Of a DNA stretch of 64,000 bases, positions 44,740 to 58,189 are shown one piece after another. This stretch comes from Tubulanus polymorphus (taxonomy: Eukaryota > Nemertea > Palaeonemertea > Tubulaniformes > Tubulanidae), in the NCBI RefSeq assembly GCF_964204645.1, contig NC_134028.1:17289263-17353262 (forward strand), read 5' to 3'. Under the pieces are notes generated by a model, which worked only from the letters and a program-made list of their open reading frames with translations, made no database searches and was not told where the DNA came from. A program made the position numbers and the translations under genes. The first letter of the stretch is position 1. Every line of letters starts with the position of its first letter.

Positions 44740-47530
44740 CTATCTGAAATTTAATTTCTATATTAAGGACGCCTTCAATCAATCAGCCGCACCCCTGTGG
44801 CGAACATGGAAGTAAATTTCCGCATTTGAACCTACTTTTTACCAGATATCTCGATGCAACGTTACCTTATGCACGGGATTTCAAAACTAGATGAATCTGT
44901 AAATCGATGTAAAAATTTCTCCTAATTTACACTTTTGAATCAGTAATATATATGTAATCTATCACTTATAATCGCTAAAATTTATCATAAGGCCACGCAA
45001 AGAAATACTCTAGTTTCTCAAGAAAGTCAAATGCCGCCCGCATCATGAAAAACGTCCCTCTAATAAAAATCAAAAAGACAAATGCGCATCGACAAAGCAT
45101 CAATCGTCTTTTTCTAATAAAAAATTAAAACCCGCTCGCCCGCATAGTTGTGTAGTGTACGACAGTGGCTTTTTTTCTGTGGGCGTTTGTATGCTCATCC
45201 TCGACGTGCTGGTAATCCACATTGACGATGACAAAAAACAGCGCCAGTTTCGTTTCCTTTGACTTCATCTCGAGGAAGCGCGAAACTAGCGAAAGTGATT
45301 GTCTCAGTTTCGATTAAATGAGTCGATATAGTTTGATTTTATAGGTTTTGGGGATTCTAATTAAAGTTATTTGCGTGTTCTACTTGCTTAACTGGTATTT
45401 GTTTGGCATTGGTAAAAAAACTTCCCTCCGCGTCTGTTCTATAAGTGTCAGGTTGAGCTTTTTATATCAACTTTTTTATAAAAAAGCAATAGAAATAAAA
45501 TTCGCCTGCCCTCGTCGCTTTCCGAAAAAAATCTGATGAGAAACTAGGGTATTTCTTTGTGTGGCCTAACATAATCGTTAAAAACAGAAACTATTTATCA
45601 AGCGATAGTTGATCTTTGAAGAAATCTTGAAAACGTACATGAATTTCTTTTTCCTATAAAACATACCTTAAAAACTGACGTGCGATGTGTTCTAAGCCTA
45701 TGCGATTACAAATGATGACTAATGGTGTCTGTACTGATTACGTAATATAAGTTGGTAGGGCGATCATTATATCTACGTATGTGCATAACATCGGGGTCAT
45801 CAAATTGTGGGAACCTGTAATTGCAGTAAAGGGAAAACATGTTGTGCATCCCGTCTGACTATTAATGATACTGTTATTAGTTTGGCGAAATCAATTAAGG
45901 ACTTAGAAAATAGAAAGCTGTCAATATAATTTAGCATGCTTTAATGGAGGCTGGATTAACCTCCTAGCTCATCCACGCATTTCATGTGAACTAGGGGTAG
46001 TCAATTCGACCATGGTTCTATTTTCCCATACCTACCATGCGTTATCCAATGTCCATGACCTCGCCTGTCGCTTTTACTGTAACCTACTCGTATATTTTCA
46101 TACCAGCTTGCTGTGTTACCAAACTTGATGCGCAATAAAGAATTAATTTGATGGAAATATATCTTGGCTGGGTTTCATGACAGAAAATAATTCCTCAACA
46201 TAAAATCGTGCACCGACAAACACTACATCATTTATTACACAAATATAGGTTGTACGCTTTTTCTGAGCCTAGGTTCATAAATGCAACCAATAATGCAACC
46301 TGGATACCACAAACGCACGTGCGTACGGTCGTATGATATTTCTTCTCGTAAATGTGTTCTTTTTCTCTTTTTATTGTTTTCCTTTAGTTGTTTCACTTAA
46401 ATGAACTCTCTTCATTAAAAGCCTGATTATATGTTTCATTTTTTTCTGAACTCCACAAGAACGAAACAAAGATGTGGTATTCTATGTGAATTTCTTATAA
46501 ACCACTTTATTTATGAATGTATATAACATAATCAGAAATAAACACATCTTGATACAAAAAACATTGAAATCAACAATACGTACTGACAAACCAATAAAGT
46601 GCATCACCTAGCAGCCCACAATCACCATTTAAGAAAGCGTATTGCTTAAAGCAATAAACTGGGTTTCCAGTAGTAAGGCCATGATAACAAGAAGAACTAG
46701 AAGGACTTTTTTGGCCGTTTTAGAATCTAAAGGAAGGACTTTTTCACTCGGAAAAAAGTGCTTTCCAGTAAAATGAGAGCCCATATGGGAACCTTTTCGC
46801 AATGCCTTGGCCGGAATACTAGTCATGTATCAGACGAGTCATATATTCCAGGGTAATTCCATAACACGTTCCTGTATATCAATCTCATTAACAAGTGAAT
46901 TAATTACCGGGCCTAAGTACTAAAATACTTCAAAAGTCGAATTCACAACAGGATTGCACGTGAAAAATACATAGAAATCAAATTTTGAAGGTCTTTTTTA
47001 TCAAAAGGAAGGACTTTTTTATCAAAAGGAAGGACTTTGAGTTAAAAGGAAGGACAAAGATGATGACGCCTGATAAATGTCTGTGGAATACAATGATAGC
47101 CCATCCGGTTCGGTATCATTTAAAACAGCTAGGTAGTACGTACACAACAGTAATCCGATCCTTTGGGATTATTTGAATTGTATAATAATAAAATACATCA
47201 CATATCTTTTGATTACACAAATGTGTTAATGTGTTAATAGAGATAAAAGTAAAATGATAGAAACCCCGAAATGATAGAAACACAACATCCATACATTAAG
47301 CTGGTGAGATAAAGGTGCACCGCTGTGTTGAATAAACTTGTTGCGTTGACATTTCTGACATCCTTTTAAATTGCGGGAGAAGCCACTTGTCCTTGACCTG
47401 TTGCGATTGAACTTGGGTGACGGTTTCTGACTAATCGACGATCTCGATCTGACTCATGAATATCTCCTATCGAATGGAATGAGGTACATTAATTGATTCG
47501 AATATGATGTGTCATGGAAGGAAAAAAGAG
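44740..47530. other. Long stretch without recognised genes
   Basis: Host-like, moderate GC. AAAGGAAGGACTTTTT words recur at about 46,731 and as three tandem copies at 46,985-47,060. Short frames here lack support. I recognise nothing else. Confidence 0.4.
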
Positions 47531-47538
47531 CCGAATCC

Positions 47539-47905
47539 TGTTGTCAGCGGATTCACTCGACAGTGCTTTTAATCGGAAAACGTAGCTTACTACTTACTAC
47601 TTAATAAACATCTCTTATATGATATCGATCATTCTTTAAAAAAGCCATCATTAAATAGCGATGTATTTGTAGTATTAGACGAGAGAGACGACCAGAGAAC
47701 AAGAGCCCAGTACGACGATCAGTTTGATCTTGCAAAATGCGTCACGATTTATTAATACACAGATATTTATATGCAGCGAATATGACGGTCACAGACCATC
47801 AATAACAAATAGTATTGAATTCGGAAATATACAGTTCACTGGACAGCTGAGTGACATTCGTAATAACAACAGAGTTGAGTCACTCCATAGGACCGAGTCC
47901 CGACA
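47539..47905 (-). repeat. Possible 3' LTR of the BEL/Pao element
   Basis: On the minus strand it follows the end of pol. It starts TGTCGGGACTCGGTCC, has a TATATAAATATC box and an AATAAA further on, and ends near GCTGACAACA. No second LTR is present to confirm the limits. Confidence 0.3.
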
Positions 47906-47971
47906 TTCTCCCGGAGCAAAGTTTCTGCAAGGCTGCAACGGCAGCAGCTCGTTTTGGGCGAATGAGTTTAC

Positions 47972-50085
<2,114 letters not shown>

Positions 50086-50094
50086 TAACTAAAA

Positions 50095-50524
50095 CACACT
50101 ATATGGTATTTAGCCGTGCTAAACTCAAAGATTCTATCAATATATTTATCAATGATGCTAGATTATCCATTATAAGTTCATGAGACTAAATTCCTTGGTG
50201 TTCAGAAAGATAGCAGTTTAAACTGGAAATCCCACATCACACAAATTACAAAAAATTAGCAAGATTTATTGGTAACATTGGTAAACTATCGAAATTTTTG
50301 TCTCAAAATGTACTTAGACAAATGTTATCATTCATTTATTTTTTTGTCACCGAAGCTATTGTAACATTATCTGAGATAACACATATATCCCTTTTTTTCC
50401 TTAAAATTTCCTTCAAAAGAGTTCCAATACCCGTTGCGATACCAGGACGTTTTTCACTTAAAGTTAATGGCCCAAAAAAAATGTGGAACAGTCTAGATGA
50501 AATCCTTAAGATTTTCCCCATCTA
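50095..50524 (+). mobile_element. LINE 3' end (reverse transcriptase thumb)
   Basis: The plus strand reads KTHYMVFSRAK, then ETKFLGVQKDSSLNWKSHI and later [15 protein letters not shown]. These are C-terminal landmarks of CR1/Jockey-type RTs. It is 5'-truncated and ends at the AT microsatellite. Confidence 0.65.
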
Positions 50525-50527
50525 TTA

Positions 50528-50716
<189 letters not shown>

Positions 50717-50762
50717 AGTAATTGGGAAAGTAGGCTTTCATACCAGAGGTCGAGCGGTCGAG
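50717..50762. repeat. P3 left terminal inverted repeat (outer part)
   Basis: 46 bases corresponding to the outer palindrome arm of P1. The inner arm is not found here, so this end no longer forms the full palindrome. Confidence 0.65.
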
Positions 50763-50802
50763 ACACCACTCACCACCACAAGTAATTTTTTTTTCCTAAT
50801 AA

Positions 50803-51128
50803 ATGGGAGATAGAAAAGCATTCTTAGCAACAATAAATAACAGAATTAAACCAGCAAAAAAAAATTTGAAATAAAAAAGTTAGTTGATGTTACAAAAGAA
50901 ATTGAACATAAAATATTGAAATTAGAAAAGATAAAAACTAAATATGGAGAGAAAGTATCAGCGAATTTAAGCTACTGTAATGTTAGTACATCGCGAGAAT
51001 TTAAAGTATTTTTACCTGATAAATGGGTTTCATTGAGTACAGAGGAATTAAAAGATTTAGAAGGATTTAAAATAATCTACCATGGGAAAAATGAAGACGG
51101 TCATCATGATTTAGAAATTGTTGATTAA
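50803..51128 (+). pseudogene. Small OB-like protein (P3)
   Basis: Starts at ATG 50803 with a basic N-terminus. A frameshift follows near 50865-50915, then an open 70-codon frame (KIKTKYGEKVSANLSY, FLPDKWVSLSTEELKDL, YHGKNEDGHHDLE). It is homologous to 38104-38457 but placed at the opposite end of the element and on the plus strand. The leader AGTAATTTTTTTTTCCTAAT is of the structural-gene type here, unlike the P2 copy. Confidence 0.6.
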
Positions 51129-51138
51129 ATAAAAAATA

Positions 51139-52065
51139 AAAATAATGAATATCTAGAATCCAAAATGACCTTAGTCGTTTTACAAAAAAAACAATCATAC
51201 AGTCAAACATCTGTTACATGTTATTATAAGAGAGTGCTTCATTTGAATATTGATCGATCAAACAGGTGTTGCAATTCAACGTTGTTGTTATAGCAGTTAT
51301 ATGATAAGCACGCAGTACATACAACACACACAGGACAGGAGGATATATTACCTCTCGTGATTAAAAGGAATATTTCAATGTTTTTACGGTAAGTTTTAGC
51401 AAAACCACCCGACTTGACTTACAGAGTTTTTAGGGGATAAGCATCCCGTTATTGAGAGGCGCCACGAGATACCTATCCCCAAGCATTTCTACTTACACCC
51501 CTGTGACCCACACCTCGCCAATTCTCCTTCAATGGTTGACAGGAAACACATTATATTAAAGGCGCCTAATGCATTTCCTATCAACCCCTTACCCCCGAAA
51601 GGAGGATCGAAAGTCGAACTTGAAGGAGAACCACGGAGGGTGGACAAAGGTGCATTTTCGAAATGCCCCTGCAAGCCAAGCCCGGCGGAACTCCAGTGGT
51701 TGAATGAATTGCCTTATATACTTAGCTAAAAGTAAATGTTGCTGGTGCTAAAAAAATATGTGAAATTTGAAATTATAAATTATTCCGAATGAAAAGAATA
51801 TAAGAATGAAAACTGATGAATGAATTATGGATTTTTAACTTAATTATGATATAATTTTTAATCAAATTAGTAATCAATTACCATGTTAATTGATTAACAA
51901 ATTCAAATTCAAATTCAAATATTCATTTTAGCATCACACCCAGTGCTGCCATCTTTCAATTTAAACAAAAAACTAATAATAAGAAACGACTGTAATACAA
52001 TATTCAAGTAAAAACAAAATAAATTAATAAAAATAATGAATATCTATAATCCGAAATGACTTATC
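51139..52065. repeat. Insert of about 0.9 kb flanked by imperfect direct repeats in P3
   Basis: AATAATGAATATCTAGAATC at 51142 and AATAATGAATATCTATAATC at 52036, each with AAATGAC following, bracket GC-richer sequence unlike the rest of P3. Two spurious frames at 51,490-51,730 run over the same GC-rich stretch on opposite strands. No gene is recognised. Confidence 0.5.
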
Positions 52066-52144
52066 TGGACAATTTAATTGCTCCGCATAGATAGACAAAA
52101 GTAGTGAGATATTCAATTATTTTTTTTGCTTTTTTTCTAAAATA

Positions 52145-52513
52145 TTAATCCATTTTTTTTATTGTCAATTTTGGAATTTCAGAAGTATTTTCATTTTTGA
52201 TAGCAGTTGTTTCAGAATTATAAATATCATGAATTTTATTTGATTTCTTATACCAATTACACCCAATCAAAATGAATACAATTACAAATCCAACTGTAAA
52301 ATATAGACATTTATCAAATATTCTATCATTAGAAGGAGTAGAAATAACAATATTTTCACTATTTTTATTAACATTTTTATTACTTATTTTTTCTTTTACA
52401 GCTTTTTTATATTCTTTTGATTTAATTCCTAATTGCCGAGACCATTCAATTTGTTTCTGTGATCTCGGTTTTTTCTTCACAGTTAATTCCTTCACTTCTT
52501 CCACCTCGCTCAT
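52145..52513 (-). CDS. Single-pass membrane protein (P3)
   Basis: 122 residues. A basic N-terminal half (KKKPRSQKQIEWSRQLGIKS) precedes one membrane helix (CLYFTVGFVIVFILIGCNWY, residues 68-87) and a polar C-terminal tail. The ATG lies inside the end of the upstream gene (overlap with 52446-53049), suggesting coordinated expression. Truncated N-terminal stubs occur in P1. Function unknown; a virion membrane or DNA-linked protein is possible. Confidence 0.6.
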   Translation of the reverse strand: MSEVEEVKELTVKKKPRSQKQIEWSRQLGIKSKEYKKAVKEKISNKNVNKNSENIVISTPSNDRIFDKCLYFTVGFVIVFILIGCNWYKKSNKIHDIYNSETTAIKNENTSEIPKLTIKKMD

Positions 52514-53049
52514 TTATTATAGAAATATTTTTACTTTCAATATTTGAAAATGTTATAACCCCAGTTGATAATAATGTCATAAATCCGCCTAATTGAAATG
52601 ATAAATATCCAATCCATTTATTTAATTCAGTCATAACTAAATAGTCATTTTTTAAATCGGAATATAATCTATTTTCATCTTCAATTGGTAGTATATAATT
52701 ACATAATTTACTATAACCTTTTACTACATTTTCTGATATCGCGTCATTAATTCTAGCTGTTCTCGCGGCTTCATAAATCTTAAATAATCTAATAATTTCA
52801 TCTGATTTCATTGTATCTAATTCATAATAAGTTAAATTTTTACCGACAAAATTTTTACATTTTCCAGATGCTATTAATATTTCTAATTGATGTTTACAAT
52901 AAAGATAATATTCATAATTATTATTTGTTGTAACATTATTAAAAGCACCATCATCTGGAATTAATGTTTTCTGTTATTCCTAAATCATCTAAAGTTTTTT
53001 CAATTGGAACATCACCATTTTTAGATTTTATTTTCTTTTCACCTCCCAT
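52446..53049 (-). pseudogene. DDLGI-type Polinton protein (P3), frameshifted
   Basis: Homologous to the P1 genes at 14924 and 19788: PIEKTLDDLGI start, Cys/His patch, then an open 121-codon part (NDAISENVVKGYSKLC, LYSDLKNDYLVMTELNKW, GFMTLLSTGVITFSNI). A frameshift at about 52,970 and a stop near 52,812 break it. The leader TTAATTTTTTTGTTATATAA is of the structural type. Confidence 0.7.
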
Positions 53050-53083
53050 TTATATAACAAAAAAATTAATTGTGTTGTTGCAA

Positions 53084-53340
53084 CTAGAATTCAACTAGAA
53101 TGTAACTAGAATTCAACTAGATTAACAAGCTAGTTGAAATATTGTTGTTTTTATTTATTTCTTGTTAAATCTAGTTGATTTTTGTTCCAACTACTAATAA
53201 CTAGAATTCAACTGGAATGTAACTAGAATTAAACTAGATTAACAAGCTAGTTAAAATATTGTTAAATCTAGTTGACTTTTGTTCCAACTACTAATAATTA
53301 GAATGTAACTAAAAATATACTATATTAACAAGCTAGTTGA
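53084..53340. repeat. CTAGTTG/CAACTAG-rich repeat region in P3
   Basis: The word AACTAGA(A/T)T occurs many times, with reverse-complement CTAGTTG copies. A unit of about 125 bp (AACTAGAATTCAACTAGAAT ... TTGTTCCAACTACTAATAA) is repeated about twice. It lies between the ATPase stop and the next gene, on the side nearest the element end. Confidence 0.8.
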
Positions 53341-53342
53341 AT

Positions 53343-53931
53343 TTAAATAAATTCATATTTAAATGGGTGTTGTAATCTAAATAGTAATTTTGATCTTTTA
53401 ATATTTTTCAACTTATCCATATATTCATTGTGTAAATCATGTGGAATAATATCATTTTCCTCAAATGCATTTTTCATCGATTTTCTATCTTTATTGTAGA
53501 ATAAAACTAGAAATCTAAGGTTTTCTCTAAAGTCTTTAACAATTGAATTATAATTTTTATTTAAAACCCAAGTTGTTATCCCAAAATGTCTGCCAGAAAA
53601 AGCTAAATAACATAACTCACTCTCTCTAATTTTTGAATCATGTAAATTTGCACAATCATCTATAATGAATAATGTATTTGATCCTTTATAAATTATTATC
53701 TAAATTTTCTTTTACTGTTTTAGGATCTAATATAATAAATTTATTATTTCTAGTAATATTTCTATCATAAGTTTGATTAAATTCATATGTTGGACAAAAT
53801 AATACTATATTATCAAAATAGTTTTTATAAACAGTTTCTAATAAGTTTAATATAGAATAAGTTTTTCCACAATTTGTTACACCAGAAATTAACATATTAT
53901 GAGGTTCAAATATAAATAATTCCTTATTCAT
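53343..53931 (-). pseudogene. DNA-packaging ATPase (FtsK/HerA type), one frameshift
   Basis: Walker A is SGVTNCGKT (residues 15-23). After one frameshift near 53,690 come a Walker B-like FIIDDCAN and the family-typical AFSGRHFGITTWVLNKNY. The total of about 195 residues matches Polinton ATPases. It would drive DNA into capsids. The start ATG overlaps the last codons of integrase by eight bases, so the two were probably expressed together. Confidence 0.85.
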
Positions 53932-55061
53932 TTATACATTTTTTAATTTTACTTGACAATATCCATTCATTGAATTTATCTGGCCATCCAACCCATTTTA
54001 CTAAAGAATATTTTTTTCTTTTAATAGTTTTTGTTTTAAATACTTTTTCAATTTTATATTCTTGTTCTAGATTTTCAGTAGTTAAACTCAATTCTTCTTC
54101 GTAAAAGTAGCCATCAACTTCTTCACCATCTAAATCTTCTAATTTATAGACATATGGTTTTGTTGTTATTACCTTTTTTATTTTATATATTTCCCTAGTA
54201 AAATTTCGATCGTATCCTTTGTCAAATATCTTTTTATACTTAGAAATTCTAACATTTTGACCAACTTTAAATTTAGGTTCACCAGAATCATCTACAAGAA
54301 ATGCTCCATATAAATTATTCCAAACAATTTCAGCATTTTCAGGTTTTCTAGCATCAATAGGTTTCATTCCAATAGAAGAATGATAAGAATTATTATATCC
54401 TTCTATCAATTTTGGTAAAACATCAATCCATTTAAAAGTATTATTTGCTGTAAAATATTTCCACATTCTTGTTCTTAATGTTCTATTAAATCGTTCAACA
54501 ACTGCCGCTTTTTTATCCGATTTTGTTGAAAAATATTTAATATTATGATTATCTAAGAGTTCATGAACAAGTGAATTATCAAACTCCTTTCCATCATCAA
54601 ATTGTTTTTTTTTCTGGTTTTAGTTTATCATCCGAAAGAAATTTTCTTAAAACATTTGATGTTTGTTCAGCATCTTTTCTATAAAGTGGGAAACTCCATA
54701 CATAACGACTAAAAATATCAATTATATTCAATATCCACCAATAATCATCATTATGTTTCTTAACATTTTTCATATCAATTAAATCTCCTTGCCACTGTTG
54801 ATCTACATAACTTACCATAGTTTTACTAGTTTTATATTTTCTAACAATTTTTTTATGTGTTGTATATGTTGGTTGTTCTAACATAAATTCATTTATATCT
54901 TTATATTTAACTAAATTTTGTGGGATTATCTTATCTAATTTATCTTGTTTTACTTGACGCCATATATTTTTGGTAGAAGAATAAGTAACCCAACTCTCAG
55001 GGTTGTAATATAAATTTCTTAAATATTGTTCTTTAGTATTAGGAGTTTTTTTACCGCCCAC
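53924..55061 (-). pseudogene. Retroviral-type integrase with chromodomain, one frameshift
   Basis: N-terminal part (55061-54597) includes a zinc-finger-less helical region and the first catalytic Asp in DQQWQGDLIDM. After a frameshift in an A-run at about 54,600 come the second Asp (FDDGKEFDN) and the Glu (AAVVERFNRTLRTRM). A C-terminal chromodomain follows (YKIEKVFKTK...YSLVKWVGWPDKFNEW). About 380 residues, normal for Polintons; it joins element ends to target DNA. The start codon is now GTG in a context (TATATAAGTGGG) where relatives have ATG, so the start may be mutated. Confidence 0.88.
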
Positions 55062-55091
55062 TTATATATCGTTAATTTTAACTTTATATTT

Positions 55092-56355
55092 CTAATATTG
55101 AATACTATCTAATTGTGAATTCACAATATTTAATTGTGCGTCAGATATAATATAAATGTGCATTTTGAAATTGTTGCCTCTTTTCTTCGCCATGAATAAT
55201 TGTATTCCATCTTTAGTATTTTGCAGTTTTTTCCCAGAACCATGTAATGAATTTTCCTCTGTTGTTCTAAAATCTAACCATAATGCATATTTATTACCGG
55301 TATAATAATCAATTTGATTAATATTACAATTTTCAAATGATTTTACTTTTTCATTCATAAAATGTTTTCTAATTTCTGGCCACTGATCTATCATTCTCAT
55401 TCCTTGACAAAATATTATATTTGCTATTCCTTCGATAGTTATTTCTACTTTTGTTATTTCAGGATTATAATAATTATCAACATTTATTGCGCCATTAGTA
55501 TATGTTGCAATGGTAAAAATTTAATATACCTTTAAATATATTAATATACCTTTAATAGATCTTCTTGGGAAGTTAATATTCTCATTAATAATTTCATCAT
55601 TTGCATTAAATAGTTACAGTTTTAAATTTATCAATATAATCATATAATAATGAAAATCCTTGATTGTATTTAGTTTGAATTATACTTGAAATATTTTCAT
55701 CAGTTACTGTATCATATTCTAAACATATATTCGATAATTTATAACTCATATCTTTATTAACGCTAGGTATTACAATTTCATTAACAGGAGCAAATGTTAT
55801 TTCGAATATAACGTCTTCTTGAATTGCGTATTTATATAAAGGCGCATTATTATTTATCAATTCAAAGTCTAATGGAATTTTATATTTGCTTCCATAAATC
55901 GTTTTTATCAAATTATCTACAGCATTAGTTACTACTGCATTATTGGCTTCAGATCTTAATTTATTATGGTTTTCCGATTGAATACCCTGAAATATCATAT
56001 TATTTCTATTTTCTTTAGTTAACCATAAATCTTTATAATGCATAAATAGATTATAATCATCTAATGAGAAAACTGTTTCTCAACCAATCTTTATAGTTAA
56101 TTTTTTAATCAAATATCTCCCAACATTATCGACAACATAATTATTATCATGACCGGTTACTTTTATATCGGCTGATAAATAAATACTATTTGGAACATAA
56201 AAAGTATTTTGTGTTAATCTAGGAATTCTAACATATAAAGTTTCATCGGGATTAATATTTGAAGGATTATGAGTAATTATATGATGTGATCTTTCTGCTT
56301 TAATAGCATTAGATATTCTAGAAATCTTAGAAGGACTTATATAACTCCCACTCAT
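55092..56355 (-). pseudogene. Major capsid protein (double jelly-roll), broken
   Basis: The N-terminal part has KAERSHHIITHNPSNINPDE, YVRIPRLTQNTFYVP and NVGRYLIKKLTIKIG. One in-frame TGA at about 56,077 follows, then MHYKDLWLTKENRNNM and IFQGIQSENHNKLRSEANN. Frameshifts near 55,606 and 55,500 lead into the C-terminal part (GMRMIDQWPEIRKHF, LWLDFRTTEENSLHGSGK, DGIQLFMAKKRG). These blocks in this order are characteristic of Polinton/adintovirus major capsid proteins. It forms the icosahedral shell. The leader ATTAATTTTTTTGTTAAATAAATG is the clearest structural-type motif. Confidence 0.88.
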
Positions 56356-56379
56356 TTATTTAACAAAAAAATTAATGAT

Positions 56380-57825
56380 TTATTTTTTATTATTTTTTCT
56401 TGATATCTTTTTGATATCATATTCAAAAATAATAGCACTTACAACTGTAATTAAAAATAAAATAATATGTTCAGCAGCAAAGTTAAGAATATTCCCAGCA
56501 GATTTCAATATAAAACCAACAATTGATGCAATAATTCCTGGTAAAGCTGCAGCAGATTTTTTAGATAGTTCCCATAAATATTTTGCTAATTTCTTTAAAC
56601 CATCTTTAACTTTATCTTGTATAGAATTATTATCATTCGGGGGTTTATCCGGTTTATTTGGAGTAGGAGTAGATTTTAAAGCATTTGATATTGCTAAACC
56701 AATTGTTGTAAATAACATAGTTACAGCTGTTAGAATTGAAAGAATTGTTATTCCTTCTAATTTAAATAATGACTTTATTCTATCTTTCAATGATATTTCA
56801 GAATTTGGTTTAATCAAAAAATCTTTAAAAATAACTTTTAATCTATTTATATTATAATCATATGATTTTAACAATAATTTAATTTCTTCTTTTTGTAATT
56901 CTATGTTATATTCTAAATCATCTTTTTCTTTTTCTAAACGTAATTCTTTTTGTCTATATTCTATTTCATCAATTACTTGATGATCTAAATCAGACTTTAA
57001 TTGTTCTATTTCTTTATTTTTATCAGTTAATTCTTTTTCTAAAGTTCTAATTTTAAAATCTCTTATACTTTTATCATGCGCAATTTTATCAGATGCAAGC
57101 CTTATACTTTTAATTTCTCTAATTGCTTCAACAGAAAATATATTATTTAAATCTTCTTGATCTGTTGCATCAATTAATCCATTCGGTAAAAGTTTTTCAA
57201 TTGGAACTTTATTTGATTTAAGTTTACTAGTTTTGGAAGTTATATTCTGTTCAGAAGTTGTTTCTGTTTCTGATTTCTTTTTGATTATTTCAAATAATTC
57301 ATTAATTCTTTGTTTAAATACGTCTATATTATCATCTCTTTCTTTTTGTGTAACATCAGTTATTTCATTACTATTACTTATTCTCTTAATTCTAAATGTT
57401 TCTAAATTTTTCAAAGTTGATTCCGCTAATATTGTTTTTAGTTTTGTCCTTTGATTAGTGATATCAATATAATAATCAATTTTCAAACGATAATAACATT
57501 TACCATTATCTAAAAATTTTAATTTATGTGCTAATGGTCCAACGTCTTTATCATTTATGTTAAATTCAGAATTTTCAATTATATGTTTTAATTTAGGTAT
57601 TTTGTTTAAATTATCTAAATCTTGTTTTACTAAATCTGGGTCTAAATTTTCAGGATTTAATTGTGATTCTGCATTTTTGATATAATCAGGCATATTTAAA
57701 TTATTATTATATCCTGGCTCATTACCATCATTAGAACTTGTTTCACTAAAATCAGGTTGTTGTTCTTCAGTTATGCCGGGTTCATCATACGTATCCATTC
57801 CAATATCTTCTCCTTCTACATCCAT
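56380..57825 (-). CDS. Coiled-coil membrane protein (P3)
   Basis: 481 residues, intact. An acidic Asn-rich N-terminus (1-60) precedes a NPENLDPDLVKQDL block and a beta-like central region (100-200). A long coiled coil follows (about 240-335, heptad-like KELTDKNKEIEQLKSDLDHQ), then a hydrophobic helix (TILSILTAVTMLFTTIGLAI, about 350-372), a Pro/Asn linker and two further hydrophobic segments (PGIIASIVGFILKSAGNIL and IILFLITVVSAIIF). The same architecture is common among Polinton accessory structural proteins; a role in the virion or membrane interaction is inference. It is located between the capsid gene and the small structural genes. Confidence 0.75.
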   Translation of the reverse strand: MDVEGEDIGMDTYDEPGITEEQQPDFSETSSNDGNEPGYNNNLNMPDYIKNAESQLNPENLDPDLVKQDLDNLNKIPKLKHIIENSEFNINDKDVGPLAHKLKFLDNGKCYYRLKIDYYIDITNQRTKLKTILAESTLKNLETFRIKRISNSNEITDVTQKERDDNIDVFKQRINELFEIIKKKSETETTSEQNITSKTSKLKSNKVPIEKLLPNGLIDATDQEDLNNIFSVEAIREIKSIRLASDKIAHDKSIRDFKIRTLEKELTDKNKEIEQLKSDLDHQVIDEIEYRQKELRLEKEKDDLEYNIELQKEEIKLLLKSYDYNINRLKVIFKDFLIKPNSEISLKDRIKSLFKLEGITILSILTAVTMLFTTIGLAISNALKSTPTPNKPDKPPNDNNSIQDKVKDGLKKLAKYLWELSKKSAAALPGIIASIVGFILKSAGNILNFAAEHIILFLITVVSAIIFEYDIKKISRKNNKK

Positions 57826-57889
57826 TTATATAATAAAAAAATTAAAATTTAAAATATAATATTCCTCCTATAACAATTCCTATACAAGT

Positions 57890-58177
57890 TTATTTAGTAT
57901 TTTCATGGGATTTATTATCATCATTTAGTTTAATTATATCATGTTGAATATTATCAGTTTTAATATTTTCTGCAGTATTGTAATCTTTTATTTTAGAATC
58001 ATTATTTAATTTAATATTCTTAGTTTTAGTTCCTGTTGATTGAATGTGTTTTTTATTTTTTTCACCTTCCATTAATTTTGGAGCAGTAATAATCTTTTTA
58101 TTTATATCATTCAATCCAAATGAATTATTTTTTGTTGCAGTTTTAATTAGATTATTATAACCAATTATATTTCCCAT
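57890..58177 (-). CDS. MGNIIGYN-type small protein (P3)
   Basis: 95 residues, intact. It has a Gly at position 2 and a compact N-terminal half, then a very polar Lys/Asn/Asp tail. P2 has the same gene. In P3 its ATG lies in frame with the end of the upstream reading frame, because the stop seen in P2 has changed. Function unknown. Confidence 0.6.
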   Translation of the reverse strand: MGNIIGYNNLIKTATKNNSFGLNDINKKIITAPKLMEGEKNKKHIQSTGTKTKNIKLNNDSKIKDYNTAENIKTDNIQHDIIKLNDDNKSHENTK

Positions 58178-58189
58178 CTTTAATACTAA

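Noticed and set aside
51489-51729. Overlapping ORFs on both strands
   Set aside because: Both arise from one GC-rich stretch; no recognisable domain and no leader motif like true P3 genes.
53084-53340. CRISPR-like array
   Set aside because: Units are few, degenerate and palindromic, without regular spacers, in an animal genome.
56375-56857. 160-residue plus-strand ORF
   Set aside because: Antisense shadow of the hydrophobic C-terminus of the coiled-coil membrane protein.
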